A program made the translations under genes and the position numbers. Shown here piece by piece: positions 16,652 to 25,442 of a stretch of 44,030 nt of DNA (its first letter is position 1; each line of letters starts with the position of its first letter). Source of the DNA: Acidobacteriota bacterium (GTDB taxonomy: Bacteria; Acidobacteriota; Terriglobia; 2-12-FULL-54-10). Below the pieces are notes generated by a model that made no database searches, was not told the DNA's origin, and saw nothing but the letters and a program-made list of their open reading frames with translations. Location: assembly GCA_009691245.1 (NCBI GenBank), contig SHUM01000026.1:1-44030 (forward strand). Reading direction: 5' to 3'.

Positions 16652-18568
16652 ATGCGCAAGTCTGCAACACTTCTGGCCCTGGCGCTGATGGCGCTCGCCG
16701 TTCCGGCGATGCTCCACGCGCAGGCGCCTGACACAATTCTTCACAATGGCAAGGTGCTGACGGTGGACAACGCGTTCACCATCGTTCAGGCCGTGGCCAT
16801 CACCGGCAACAAGATCAGCTTGACCGGCACCAACGAAGCGGTGCTGGCCACCGCTGGTCCCAACACGCAGAAAATTGATCTGAAGGGCCGCACCGTGGTC
16901 CCTGGTCTTGTGGACACGCACCGCCACATGTACGGAGCGGCGGAAGGCACCTACGGCGGTACGCTGAACGATCACGATCTGCGCCGCTATCCTGTGGACT
17001 GGTCCGCTGTGCGCACCAAGGAAGATGTGCTCAACCAGGTCCGCGGCGTCATGGCCAAGTATCCCTTCAAGAAGGGCGAGTGGATCTACCTGAACAACCG
17101 CGTCTCGTTCATGGGAGAGGGCGACGCCAACTCGGCGAACTACGCCAAGATCCTCTATGACCAGTTGAACGCCGATGAGCTCGACAAAGTAACGCCAGAC
17201 AATCCGGTGCTGATGTCGCTGGGCATCCCGGACTTCAACGGCTTCCTGCTGAATCGCGTGGCGCTCGACTGGGTCATGAAGAATCACGGCCAGTTCGTGA
17301 AGGAAAATGGCCGCTTCTGGATTGGCGCCAACGGCGCTCCCGACGGGCACCTGGAGCCGCCCGCCAGCCGCATCGTGTTGCCCTTCACTTACGACCGCAA
17401 GGCGGAGATACTCGCGCCGCTTTACGAGAAGAACATGAACGAGCATCTTTCCATGGGCATGACCACCATCTCCACGCGCATGCCGCAGGATTCGCTGCGC
17501 GCCTATCAATTGCTTGAAAAGCAGGGCAAGCTGAACTGGCGCATCGGCTACGGCGACATCGAGACCTTCGGCAACACGGATGTCTCCAAGCCCGGCTCGC
17601 TGAAGGCCAAGGCGGCGGAGATCGGCACGGGCACGGAAAGAATCTGGCTGACCGGCGTTGGCCCCACGGCCATCGACGGCGTTACCAGCCGCGCCTGCAC
17701 CGATCAAAAGCGCACCGGCACATACACCCCCATCGATAGCTGGTTCCCCTCCGGCCAGTGCCATACCGACATCGAGTATCGCGGCTCGCCGAAACGCTCT
17801 GCCAACATCAGCAAGAATTATTATCGTGATTGGGTGATGGCCAGCGGACGCGACGGCGTGCGCTTCGGCAACACGCACGTGGCCGGCGATCGCGCGCAAG
17901 GCAACATGCTCAACTTCATGGAAGCCATTCAGCAGCAATATGGTCCGAACGCCACCAAGAACTGGGGCCTGGATCACTGCGACATGGTCAACCCCAAGGA
18001 CTTCGCGCGCATCGGGCGCATGAAGGTCTTCATGAGCTGCTACGTGCTGATCTCGATCCGTGAATCGAAGGATGTGGAGCGCGCTTACGGCACGCAGATC
18101 GCCAACACCATGCCCTCACCGCTGAACAGCATGATGAAGGCCGGCGGACGCGTGGTGCTGGAGTCCGACAGCGCCAGCTACATCTGGGATGACATCCGCG
18201 CCGCCGTTACGCGCAAGGACGCCAATGGCAAGGTCTGGGCGCCGCAAGAGCGTGTGGACCGTGCCAGCGCGCTGCGCATGATCACCCAATGGGCCGCCGA
18301 GTATGTGTTGAAGGGCGACAAGCTCGGCAGCATCGAAAAGGGCAAGACCGCCGATCTACTGGTGCTCGATAAGGATTACATGACGATACCGGAAGACGAC
18401 ATCGTCAAAATCCAGCCGCAGATCACCTTCTTCGACGGCAAGCCCGTGTTCGTCCACACCAACTACGCCAACGAAAACAACTACAAGCCCGCGGGCGCGG
18501 TCATCTCCACCTACGACGACCTGAAGAAAGCCCGCACCCCGCGCGCCGGCGTTTCCACCGGCGGCTAG
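16652..18568 (+). CDS. AH4: secreted YtcJ-like amidohydrolase
   Basis: A 638-residue paralog with a short, clear signal peptide (MRKSATLLALALMALAVPAM, ending HAQA). It has LVDTHRHMY, GVGPTAIDG, RACTDQKRTG, THVAGDRA, DHCDMV, MSCYV, VVLESDS and GSIEKGKTADLLVLDKDYMT, so the same metal-site pattern and the same missing block lysine as its paralogs. AGGAGG at 16639-16644 lies 7 nt before the ATG. It is closest in overall sequence to AH1 and AH3. A 39-nt stretch (17829-17867) is identical to AH1 (2400-2438), suggesting a fairly recent duplication or gene conversion. It is followed by a strong terminator and then by the amidase. Confidence 0.89.
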   Translation: MRKSATLLALALMALAVPAMLHAQAPDTILHNGKVLTVDNAFTIVQAVAITGNKISLTGTNEAVLATAGPNTQKIDLKGRTVVPGLVDTHRHMYGAAEGTYGGTLNDHDLRRYPVDWSAVRTKEDVLNQVRGVMAKYPFKKGEWIYLNNRVSFMGEGDANSANYAKILYDQLNADELDKVTPDNPVLMSLGIPDFNGFLLNRVALDWVMKNHGQFVKENGRFWIGANGAPDGHLEPPASRIVLPFTYDRKAEILAPLYEKNMNEHLSMGMTTISTRMPQDSLRAYQLLEKQGKLNWRIGYGDIETFGNTDVSKPGSLKAKAAEIGTGTERIWLTGVGPTAIDGVTSRACTDQKRTGTYTPIDSWFPSGQCHTDIEYRGSPKRSANISKNYYRDWVMASGRDGVRFGNTHVAGDRAQGNMLNFMEAIQQQYGPNATKNWGLDHCDMVNPKDFARIGRMKVFMSCYVLISIRESKDVERAYGTQIANTMPSPLNSMMKAGGRVVLESDSASYIWDDIRAAVTRKDANGKVWAPQERVDRASALRMITQWAAEYVLKGDKLGSIEKGKTADLLVLDKDYMTIPEDDIVKIQPQITFFDGKPVFVHTNYANENNYKPAGAVISTYDDLKKARTPRAGVSTGG

Positions 18569-18607
18569 TCGGCGGCTAGTCGTTAACAACAATTACGCAA
18601 CTTGAGT

Positions 18608-18640
18608 GAGGCGGGCAGCCAATGCCCGCCTCATTTTTTT
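18608..18640 (+). terminator. Rho-independent terminator after AH4
   Basis: GAGGCGGGCA (18608-18617) and TGCCCGCCTC (18623-18632) form a perfect 10-bp stem with loop GCCAA, followed by A and seven T residues. An ATG inside the right arm (18622) is in frame with the amidase but cannot be its real start if the terminator works. Confidence 0.93.
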
Positions 18641-18657
18641 GTGTTACTATGCCCGGC

Positions 18658-20184
18658 ATGACTCACCTACAAGAAGAATTATCACGCCGTGGATTTCTGA
18701 AAGGTGCACTCGCGGCGGGAGCCAGTCCCTTGCTAGCTGCTGGGCTAACCGAAGCCAGAATTTTAAGGCAGGGGCAGCCTGTTGCAACACTCGCGACGAG
18801 CGGTGAGCTCACACGGCTGAGTATTCGCGAGGCCAGCGAGTTGCTGCGGAAGAAGAAGGTTTCGCCGGTTGAGCTAACCAAGGAGTGCCTCGCCAGAATC
18901 GAGCGCTACAATCCCGCGCTGAATGCTTTCATCACGGTCACAGCGGAGTCGGCTTTGGCAGAAGCTCGCGCCGCCGAAGCGGAAATCCAGCGAGGGAGAT
19001 GGCGGGGTCCGTTGCATGGGATACCCATTGCGTTGAAGGATTTGTTTGATACCAAGGGGGTACGAACAACTGCCGCAAGTGAATTATTCAAGGACCGAAT
19101 TCCCACCGAAGATGCTGAAGTGGTGCGCCGTCTCAAAGCCGCTGGCGCAGTGTTTCTCGGCAAGCAGAACATGCACGAATTCGCCTACGGCTCTACCTCC
19201 GTTTTTAGTTATTTCGGTGCAGTGCACAATCCTTGGCATCTGGAATATATGGCCGGCGGTTCGTCCGGGGGCTCTGCTGCGGCCGTTTCGGCCGAGCTTT
19301 GCTTTGGGGCGCTTGGATCAGACACCGGAGGTTCTATTCGCGGTCCAGCCGCATGCTGCGGCATCGTTGGACTAAAACCGACCTATGGGCTGGTCAGCAC
19401 TCGTGGGGCAATTCCCCTTTCTTGGTCGCGAGATCATGTCGGGCCGTTGACTCGTCACGTTGCTGACGCAGCGATCATGCTTCAGGCTATCGCCGGTTAC
19501 GATCCAGAGGAAGTGACAAGTGTACATATGGACCTGCCCAAATACTCTTCAGGATTAGGGGCCAAGACTTCCACTCTGCGTCTGGGAGTACCCCGCGATT
19601 TTTTCTACGCGGGCTTGAATCCCGAAATCGAAGCTTCCGTCAAACAGGCATTGGATGTACTAGGACGACTTACTAGCAGCCTTCGGGATAGCGATATGCC
19701 TGTAATTACCAATCAAGTGGTAACGGACGCGGAAGCGGTTGCATTCCATGCAGAAACGCTGGGAAAAACGCCGGAACTTTATATGACGTACACTCGGGGA
19801 CGACTCAGCACGGGGGCTAAGGTTACCGCCCGGGCTTATATCGAAGGGCGCCGTGAACAAGACGAGTTGCGTCGAAATATCCGAAAGTCGTTTGCAGCCT
19901 TGGACGTTTTAGTAACCCCAACCACTCCGATTCCGGCCCGTACAATCGTGGAGGCTACAGGAGACGATCCACTGGCGATTGCCCGTCGGCTTGATCTTCG
20001 GAATTGCACTCCATTCAACATCAACGGCCTTCCCAGCATTTCCATTCCCTGCGGGTTCACCAGCGCGGGTCTCCCCATCGGATTGCAGATCAGCGGACCA
20101 CATGGCGGCGAGGCGGTTGTCCTGCAACTCGCCTACGCCTATGAGCAGGCGACGGAATGGCACAAGCGCCGCCCGCCACTATAG
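18658..20184 (+). CDS. Amidase-signature hydrolase with Tat-type signal
   Basis: A 508-residue amidase-signature enzyme, which hydrolyses carboxylic amides with a Ser-cisSer-Lys triad. Numbered from the ATG at 18658, the triad is K127 (IALKDLF), S202 (GSSGGSAAAV) and S226 (SDTGGSIRGP); the spacing fits GatA-type members. The N-terminus SRRGFLKGALAAGASPLLAA is a twin-arginine signal, so the enzyme is probably folded and then exported. It is not a GatA subunit in context, since gatB and gatC are absent. ATG 18649 is an alternative start; neither has a clear ribosome-binding site, so translation may be leaderless or weak. It follows the AH4 terminator directly and shares the amide-hydrolysis theme of the block. 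Codon use looks less GC-biased than in AH1-AH4. Confidence 0.88.
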   Translation: MTHLQEELSRRGFLKGALAAGASPLLAAGLTEARILRQGQPVATLATSGELTRLSIREASELLRKKKVSPVELTKECLARIERYNPALNAFITVTAESALAEARAAEAEIQRGRWRGPLHGIPIALKDLFDTKGVRTTAASELFKDRIPTEDAEVVRRLKAAGAVFLGKQNMHEFAYGSTSVFSYFGAVHNPWHLEYMAGGSSGGSAAAVSAELCFGALGSDTGGSIRGPAACCGIVGLKPTYGLVSTRGAIPLSWSRDHVGPLTRHVADAAIMLQAIAGYDPEEVTSVHMDLPKYSSGLGAKTSTLRLGVPRDFFYAGLNPEIEASVKQALDVLGRLTSSLRDSDMPVITNQVVTDAEAVAFHAETLGKTPELYMTYTRGRLSTGAKVTARAYIEGRREQDELRRNIRKSFAALDVLVTPTTPIPARTIVEATGDDPLAIARRLDLRNCTPFNINGLPSISIPCGFTSAGLPIGLQISGPHGGEAVVLQLAYAYEQATEWHKRRPPL

Positions 20185-20191
20185 GACTTCT

Positions 20192-20563
20192 TCAGGGGAA
20201 GATCACTTTCACATCGGCCTTGCGGAAGTCGCGGTCGAGGGTCAGCAGCGAAGTGCCTTCCTGCTTGGCCAGGGCGTAGGCGAAGCAGTCGCCGAGATTC
20301 AGTGGATAACGTATACGTGCTAGCGCCGCGGCTTCGGCTTGCGGCGGTGTTGGTGGGACGAGCTGCATGGTCGACGCGTCGATCAGATCCTTTAGCTGGC
20401 CATACAATCGCGGCTGGCGATCGTGAATGAGGATCAAACATTCGGCGTAGTTGACCGTGCTCATCTGTAGGTCGTTGCTGTGCGTCTGAAGCAAATCCAG
20501 TGCCGCAGGCCCGGCGGCTTCATTGAACAAAATCGCCAGCACGATGGAGGTATCTACTACCAC
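20192..20563 (-). CDS. vapC: VapC-type toxin, PIN-domain ribonuclease
   Basis: A 123-residue PIN-domain protein, the toxin of a type II toxin-antitoxin pair. The four acidic residues of the metal site are visible: D4 (MVVDTS), E41 (NYAECLIL), D92 (NLGDCFAYALA) and D110 (LLTLDRDF). Known VapC toxins cleave tRNA or rRNA when the antitoxin is lost. It begins with a GTG at 20563 that overlaps the end of the antitoxin gene by 7 nt, indicating translational coupling. The 3' end lies 7 nt from the convergent amidase gene. The active site looks intact, so the toxin is probably functional. Confidence 0.88.
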   Translation of the reverse strand: MVVDTSIVLAILFNEAAGPAALDLLQTHSNDLQMSTVNYAECLILIHDRQPRLYGQLKDLIDASTMQLVPPTPPQAEAAALARIRYPLNLGDCFAYALAKQEGTSLLTLDRDFRKADVKVIFP

Positions 20564-20787
20564 AGGTCATCCTCTGTGAGGTGGCGCCGCTTGCGCGCCA
20601 GAGGCGCTTTCAGTCCGGCGCCCAGCCACTGGCGAAAGTCGAATTCGGACTTCACCACACCGCGTGTCGCCGCTTCATGCAGTGCGCTGCGCAATGCCGC
20701 AGACTTGTTGGGAATGCGGCGAGATTTCATATAGGATTTCAAGTCCCGCTCAAAATCCTCGGTGACATTTATATTTAGTTGCTTCAT
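20557..20787 (-). CDS. vapB: VapB-type antitoxin
   Basis: A 76-residue antitoxin from the ATG at 20787. The N-terminal half (MKQLNINVTEDFERDLKSYM, then NKSAALRSALHEA) has a ribbon-helix-helix pattern for DNA binding. The C-terminal tail (FDFRQWLGAGLKAPLARKRR, EDDLW) would wrap the toxin. The open frame extends to 20895, but the shorter start is favoured because the promoter at 20795-20823 lies inside that extension and would begin transcription at about the ATG. The gene overlaps vapC by 7 nt. The exact antitoxin subfamily is not certain. Confidence 0.8.
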   Translation of the reverse strand: MKQLNINVTEDFERDLKSYMKSRRIPNKSAALRSALHEAATRGVVKSEFDFRQWLGAGLKAPLARKRRHLTEDDLW

Positions 20788-20823
20788 ACAGGTCATAATA
20801 CAGGCTAAACCTGTATATTGCAA
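20786..20823 (-). promoter_or_regulatory. vapBC promoter with operator in the -35/-10 spacer, likely leaderless transcript
   Basis: On the reverse strand TTGCAA (20818-20823), a 17-nt spacer and TATTAT (20795-20800) form a promoter. ATACAGG (20798-20804) and CCTGTAT (20810-20816) make a perfect inverted repeat with a 5-nt centre lying between and overlapping the promoter boxes. A third copy, ATACAGG at 20786-20792, overlaps the vapB start. Bound VapB or VapBC would block the polymerase. Transcription predicted at 20787-20788 coincides with the vapB ATG. Confidence 0.78.
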
Positions 20824-20927
20824 GTTGTCTGGCGTTTGAACTCCACGGTGCTCTCCCCCGCTGAATTTCATTGAATATGCGGCATCTGGTAGCATGAGTA
20901 GTTAGGCAATTTGCCTGCAAGGTATCC

Positions 20928-22727
20928 ATGGACAGCAAATACATCCGCAATTTTTCGATCATCGCGCATATTGACCACGGCAAATCCACGCTGGCGGACC
21001 GGCTGCTGGAAGTCACCGGCGCGCTCGCGCAGCGCGAGATGATGGCGCAGGTGCTGGACACCATGGACCTGGAGCGCGAGCGTGGCATCACCATCAAGGC
21101 CCACGCCGTGCGCCTGATGTATCACGCGAAGGACGGCCACGACTATCAGCTCAATCTGATCGACACGCCGGGGCACGTGGATTTTTCTTATGAAGTATCA
21201 CGGTCCCTCGCCGCGTGCGAAGGCGCGCTGCTGGTCGTCGACGCCTCGCAGGGCGTCGAGGCGCAGACCATCGCCAACGCCTTCCTCGCGCTCGAAAACA
21301 ATCTGGAGATGATCCCGGTCATCAACAAGATTGACCTGCCCAGCGCCGAGCCGGAGATGGCCAAGCAGCAGATCGAGCACGCCATCGGCCTGCCGCCAGC
21401 CGACGCCATCCTGGTCAGCGCCAAGAGCGGTCTCGGTATTGACGAGATGCTGGAAGCCATCGTGCATCGCATCCCCGCGCCCAAGGGTTCGGCGGACGAT
21501 CCACTGCGCGCGCTGATCTTCGATTCCTGGTTCGATCCCTATCGCGGCGTCGTCGTTCTGGTGCGCGTGATGGAAGGAAAGCTCACGCGCGGCACGAAGA
21601 TACGCTTCTGGTCGAATGGTCAGGTCTACGTCGCGGAATCGCTCGGCATCTTCACGCCCAAGGCGTTGGCGGTGGAAGAGCTGTCGGCGGGCGAGGTCGG
21701 CTGCATCGCCGCCAACATCAAGAAAATCTCCGACGCGCAGACCGGCGACACCGTTACCGAAGACGCTCGTCCCGCCGCCGGTCCCCTGCCCGGCTTTCAA
21801 GAAATCAAGCCGATGGTCTTCGCGGGCCTTTATCCAGTGGACGCGGACAACCACGGCCCGCTGCGCGACGCGCTTGAGAAACTACGCCTGAACGACTCCG
21901 CGCTGTTCTATGAAGCGGAAAACTCCGCCGCGCTGGGCTTCGGTTTTCGTTGCGGATTCCTCGGCCTGCTGCACATGGAGATTGTGCAGGAGCGGCTCGA
22001 GCGCGAGTTTGACCTGAACCTCATTACCACCGCGCCGGGCGTGCGCTATCGCGTGATCCACAAGAGCGGCGCGCTGATCGAAGTCGATAATCCCACCAAG
22101 TTTCCCGAGGCCGGAGACATTGAGCGCGTGGAAGAGCCGGTCATCAGCGCGACCATCATCACGCAGGAAGCGTATCTCGGCGGCATTCTGGCGCTGCTCG
22201 AGGAGAAGCGCGGAACGCAGAAGAAGTTCGAGTATCTCTCGGCCACGCGCGTGATTCTGACTTACGACCTGCCGCTGAACGAAGTGGTGCTGGACTTCTA
22301 CGATCGGCTGAAGACGGTCTCGCGCGGCTACGCCTCGTTTGACTATCATCTCGCGGGCTATCAGACCGCGCCTCTTGTAAAACTCGATATCATGGTGGCC
22401 GGCGAGCCGCTCGACGCGCTCAGCATGATCGTCCACCGCGATTTCGCGCATGAGCGCGGCAAGGTGTTTGTCGAGAAACTTCGCAAACTCATCCCGCGCC
22501 AGCAGTTCGAGGTCGCGCTGCAGGCGGCCATCGGCGCCAAGATCGTCGCCCGCGAGACCATCCACGCCCTGCGCAAGAACGTGATCGCCAAATGCTACGG
22601 CGGCGACATCTCGCGCAAACGCAAGCTCCTCGAAAAGCAAAAGGAAGGCAAGAAACGCATGAAGCGCGTGGGCCGCATCGACATCCCGCAAGAAGCCTTC
22701 CTCGCTGTGCTCAAGATCAACGAGTAG
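20928..22727 (+). CDS. lepA: Elongation factor 4 (back-translocating GTPase LepA)
   Basis: A 599-residue translational GTPase, the usual length for LepA. G-domain motifs are G1 AHIDHGKST (residues 13-21), G3 DTPGH and G4 NKID. Downstream are the EF-G-like domains and the LepA-specific C-terminal region, with [20 protein letters not shown] and a basic tail [20 protein letters not shown] that contacts the tRNA region. LepA acts on stalled or mistranslocated ribosomes and membrane-associated translation. The ATG at 20928 gives the standard N-terminus [20 protein letters not shown]. It is divergent from vapBC with a gap of about 140 nt. There is no lepB nearby, unlike in many bacteria. Confidence 0.97.
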   Translation: MDSKYIRNFSIIAHIDHGKSTLADRLLEVTGALAQREMMAQVLDTMDLERERGITIKAHAVRLMYHAKDGHDYQLNLIDTPGHVDFSYEVSRSLAACEGALLVVDASQGVEAQTIANAFLALENNLEMIPVINKIDLPSAEPEMAKQQIEHAIGLPPADAILVSAKSGLGIDEMLEAIVHRIPAPKGSADDPLRALIFDSWFDPYRGVVVLVRVMEGKLTRGTKIRFWSNGQVYVAESLGIFTPKALAVEELSAGEVGCIAANIKKISDAQTGDTVTEDARPAAGPLPGFQEIKPMVFAGLYPVDADNHGPLRDALEKLRLNDSALFYEAENSAALGFGFRCGFLGLLHMEIVQERLEREFDLNLITTAPGVRYRVIHKSGALIEVDNPTKFPEAGDIERVEEPVISATIITQEAYLGGILALLEEKRGTQKKFEYLSATRVILTYDLPLNEVVLDFYDRLKTVSRGYASFDYHLAGYQTAPLVKLDIMVAGEPLDALSMIVHRDFAHERGKVFVEKLRKLIPRQQFEVALQAAIGAKIVARETIHALRKNVIAKCYGGDISRKRKLLEKQKEGKKRMKRVGRIDIPQEAFLAVLKINE

Positions 22728-22745
22728 TTTCCTGATTAAGCATGT

Positions 22746-23237
22746 ATGAAGCAGAGAGCAATGAACGAAGCTGCGGACACCATCCACATTGGCAGTGCAT
22801 CCGGCATGCTTTTTGCGTTTGTGTTTTTCCTCGCTTTCTCCCTCACCATTGGCTACGTTGTGTACTCGCTGCTGGCGCGGCCGGAGACACGGCGCGCGGA
22901 GTTCATCAGGATGGGAGCCGTGTCGCGTCGCGCGTCGCTGGTGATTGCCGGCAGCCTCAGCGGCGGTCTCTTCGTGCTGATCTGCTGGACGATGTTCACG
23001 GGCTTCCATCGCATTGATGTGGAAGGCGAGCAGCTTCGCTTGCACTACCTCATCCCGCCCCGCACCGCCATCATCCGCCGCGACGAGCTGACTCTGCTGG
23101 AAAAGAAATTTGCCTATCGCATGGTTTGGCGGTTGTCCGTCTCGACGCTCGGCGGGGAGACCTACGAGAGCCAAACAGGTAGCGTCGCATCCATCGAAGC
23201 CGCCCGCCTGCGCCTCGCCCAACTCGCCGCCGAGTAG
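22746..23237 (+). CDS. Small two-helix membrane protein, unknown function
   Basis: A 163-residue protein with two likely membrane helices (about 20-43, MLFAFVFFLAFSLTIGYVVY, and 64-86) followed by a cytoplasmic or periplasmic tail with a beta-rich look (DVEGEQLRLHYLIPPRTAII), which could be a small PH-like or DUF304-like fold. It begins 18 nt after lepA and is probably transcribed with it. An in-frame ATG at 22761 is an alternative start. I do not recognise the family. Confidence 0.65.
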   Translation: MKQRAMNEAADTIHIGSASGMLFAFVFFLAFSLTIGYVVYSLLARPETRRAEFIRMGAVSRRASLVIAGSLSGGLFVLICWTMFTGFHRIDVEGEQLRLHYLIPPRTAIIRRDELTLLEKKFAYRMVWRLSVSTLGGETYESQTGSVASIEAARLRLAQLAAE

Positions 23238-23247
23238 GAAGATAAAG

Positions 23248-24333
23248 TTACGAGATGGGTTGCTGCTGGCTCATGCAGTGGAAGGTGCCGAGGCCATAGA
23301 CCAGGTGCTTGGCCATCAGGCCGACGGCTTTGCGGTCGGGGAAGAGAGACTGGATCACCGCGACGGCTTTGGCGTCGTTCGCGGTGCCGAAGATGGGCAC
23401 CAGCACCTTGCTATTGCTGATGTAGAAATTGGCGTAGCTGGCGGGCAGGCGGCCTGCATCGTCGCCCACCCCGTCATCCATCACGAAGCCGGGCGTGGGC
23501 AGCGGGACGGTGTTCAGCTTCCTGCCGTCCTGATCGGTGGCGGCGGTGAGCAACTCGAAGTTGGCGCGCAGCGGCGCATAATCAGGATCGCTCGCGTCGG
23601 AGGCCAGCGCGCAGACTACCGTCGTCGAGTTGACGAAGCGGGCGATGTCGTCGATGTGGCCGTCGGTGTCGTCGCCCTCGATGCCTTCCTTCAGCCAGAT
23701 GAAGTGACTCACTCCTAGGTAGTCACTCAGGTATCGCTCGATCTCTCGCTTGCTCAGATGCGGATTGCGATTGGGGTTGAGCAGACACTGCTCGGTGGTG
23801 ATGAGCGTTCCCTTCCCGTTGACTTCAATCGACCCGCCCTCCATCACGATGCCCGGCTCCAGCATCGGCAGCCGCAGCGCCTCGCGCAGGCGATAGGGCA
23901 CGCGGTCGTCCTTGAGCAGCGTGTCGTACTTCCCGCCCCAGGCATTGAAAATCCATTTGATCATTGAGAGTGGGGCCAGCGAAGTTGCTCGTGATGGAGT
24001 GTCCGGTTGTGCGCGGTTGCTGTCGCGCACGAAAATGGGGCCGTAGTCGCGGAACCAGATGTCGGCGTAGTCGCCAAGGTGGAAATGAATGCGGGTCAGA
24101 TCGACCCCCCGTTCGCCGAACAGGCCCGCGACGCGCGATTGCATGGCCGCATCCAGCACGAGCAACTCGACGCGCTCGCTGGTCGAAACCTCCGCCACGA
24201 ACGCGGCGAACTCGTTCTCCGCCTTTTCGAGAAATGGGAACGAGACAGGATCATGCGGCCAGGAGAGCCACACCGCTTCGTGCGGCTCCCACTCGGCGGG
24301 CATGGTATAAGCGAATTGAGTAGATGCGTTCAT
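23248..24333 (-). CDS. aguA: Agmatine deiminase
   Basis: A 361-residue member of the agmatine deiminase / bacterial peptidylarginine deiminase family. It converts agmatine to N-carbamoylputrescine plus ammonia. Visible catalytic positions are D96 in WFRDYGP, H226 in DTDGHIDD and the nucleophile C353 in GTFHCMSQQQP. E165 in VMEGGSIEVNG sits in the substrate-binding block. No signal peptide is present, which fits the cytoplasmic agmatine enzyme better than the exported peptidyl form. It lies 63 nt downstream of aguB on the same strand, and the pair together gives putrescine. The gene ends 10 nt from the convergent membrane-protein gene. Confidence 0.93.
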   Translation of the reverse strand: MNASTQFAYTMPAEWEPHEAVWLSWPHDPVSFPFLEKAENEFAAFVAEVSTSERVELLVLDAAMQSRVAGLFGERGVDLTRIHFHLGDYADIWFRDYGPIFVRDSNRAQPDTPSRATSLAPLSMIKWIFNAWGGKYDTLLKDDRVPYRLREALRLPMLEPGIVMEGGSIEVNGKGTLITTEQCLLNPNRNPHLSKREIERYLSDYLGVSHFIWLKEGIEGDDTDGHIDDIARFVNSTTVVCALASDASDPDYAPLRANFELLTAATDQDGRKLNTVPLPTPGFVMDDGVGDDAGRLPASYANFYISNSKVLVPIFGTANDAKAVAVIQSLFPDRKAVGLMAKHLVYGLGTFHCMSQQQPIS

Positions 24334-24396
24334 GGGAAATGGAACCGGAAGCGGTTCACGCAGTATTCTGTCTCCTGGCTCCTGACTTCTGTCTTC

Positions 24397-25311
24397 TTAT
24401 TTTTTATAAGTCTCCGGCCTGCGATTGCGCAGAAATCCCCAGCCTTGGCGAATGCGCTGGTTATGCTTGAGATTCAACTTGGCCAGCAGGATTTCATCGT
24501 CGCCGGGCGAGGCGCGCCGCAACACTTTGCCGAAGCTGTCGCAGGCGAACGACTGCCCCCAAAACTTTAGCTTGCCTTCCCTGCCCGCGCGATTCACCGC
24601 GACAACATGCGTGCCGTTGGCGATGGCGTGCCCGCGCATGATAGTCTCCCAGGCGTCGTGCCAGTCGCCGTCGGCGGACTTGTATCCCGCCACGTGCCCA
24701 ATGGCCGTGGGATAAAAAATAATCTCTGCGCCTTGGAGCGTGGCTTGCCGCGCGGCCTCGGGAAACCACTGGTCGTAGCAGATCAGCACCGCAAACGTCG
24801 CGGCCTTTGTTTTGTATACGCGATAGCCCGAGTCGCCCGGCTCGAAATAATTCTTCTCGTAGAACAGTGGATCGTGAGGAATGTGAATCTTGCGATAGGT
24901 GGGCAGACGCCGCCCGCGCTCGTCAAACACCACGGCGGAGTTGAAGTAGCGATGCTGCTCGCCAGCTTTCGCACCGAGTTTCAATCCGCTTTGGCCTGCC
25001 CCCGCCCGTTTAACGAACGAAGCACGCTCATAGATCGGCACAATGATGCTGACGCCGAGTTCCTTTGCCAGCGATGCAAAAACTTCCGTGGACTCTCCCG
25101 GAATGGTTTCCGCCAGCGCGACTTTATTCGCGGACTTCTCCTGGGGAAAGTAGAGCGTGCGATAAAGTTCCGGCAGGCAAATGATCCGCGCGCCGCGCTG
25201 GGCCGCCAGACGCACCAGCGCCTCGGCCTTGCGCACGTTGCCCAGATGGCTCCCGCGCACCGGCGCCGCCATGCTCATCTGTACGCCGGCAATGGTTACG
25301 GTGGTAGTCAT
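24397..25311 (-). CDS. aguB: N-carbamoylputrescine amidase, nitrilase superfamily
   Basis: A 304-residue carbon-nitrogen hydrolase that removes the carbamoyl group from N-carbamoylputrescine to give putrescine, CO2 and ammonia. The Glu-Lys-Cys triad is E48 (CLPELY), K141 (YRKIHIPHDP) and C178 (LICYDQWFPEAA). WHDAWETIMRGHAIANGTHV is typical of the AguB branch. A small extra loop near residues 98-120 (KRAGAGQSGLKLGAKAGEQH) replaces the usual short turn. It is first in an aguB-aguA operon; arginine decarboxylase, which would supply agmatine, is not in the window. Confidence 0.93.
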   Translation of the reverse strand: MTTTVTIAGVQMSMAAPVRGSHLGNVRKAEALVRLAAQRGARIICLPELYRTLYFPQEKSANKVALAETIPGESTEVFASLAKELGVSIIVPIYERASFVKRAGAGQSGLKLGAKAGEQHRYFNSAVVFDERGRRLPTYRKIHIPHDPLFYEKNYFEPGDSGYRVYKTKAATFAVLICYDQWFPEAARQATLQGAEIIFYPTAIGHVAGYKSADGDWHDAWETIMRGHAIANGTHVVAVNRAGREGKLKFWGQSFACDSFGKVLRRASPGDDEILLAKLNLKHNQRIRQGWGFLRNRRPETYKK

Positions 25312-25385
25312 CGTATTAAAGGCGCAATGCGGATGCGTGCCACTGGCGCCAATCTTTTATGATACTCGATTCAATTGGAGTTATA

Positions 25386-25437
25386 TCTCACCTTGCCCGC
25401 CAGCTTGACGGCAGATGTTCCAGAGCGTAAGGTGAGA
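25386..25437 (+). promoter_or_regulatory. Inverted repeat that could mask a ribosome-binding site
   Basis: TCTCACCTT (25386-25394) is the exact inverse of AAGGTGAGA (25429-25437). The right arm contains the AAGGTGAG ribosome-binding site of the His-rich secreted protein (start 25443). If the arms pair in the mRNA, translation would be blocked. A TTGACG element (25404-25409) lies between them; if it is a -35 box, the left arm would not be transcribed and the pairing could not form, so the two readings compete. Confidence 0.45.
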
Positions 25438-25442
25438 AATAG

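Noticed and set aside
18658-20184. Amidase as GatA of the tRNA amidotransferase
   Set aside because: It has a Tat signal and no gatB or gatC neighbours, so it is better read as an exported amidase.
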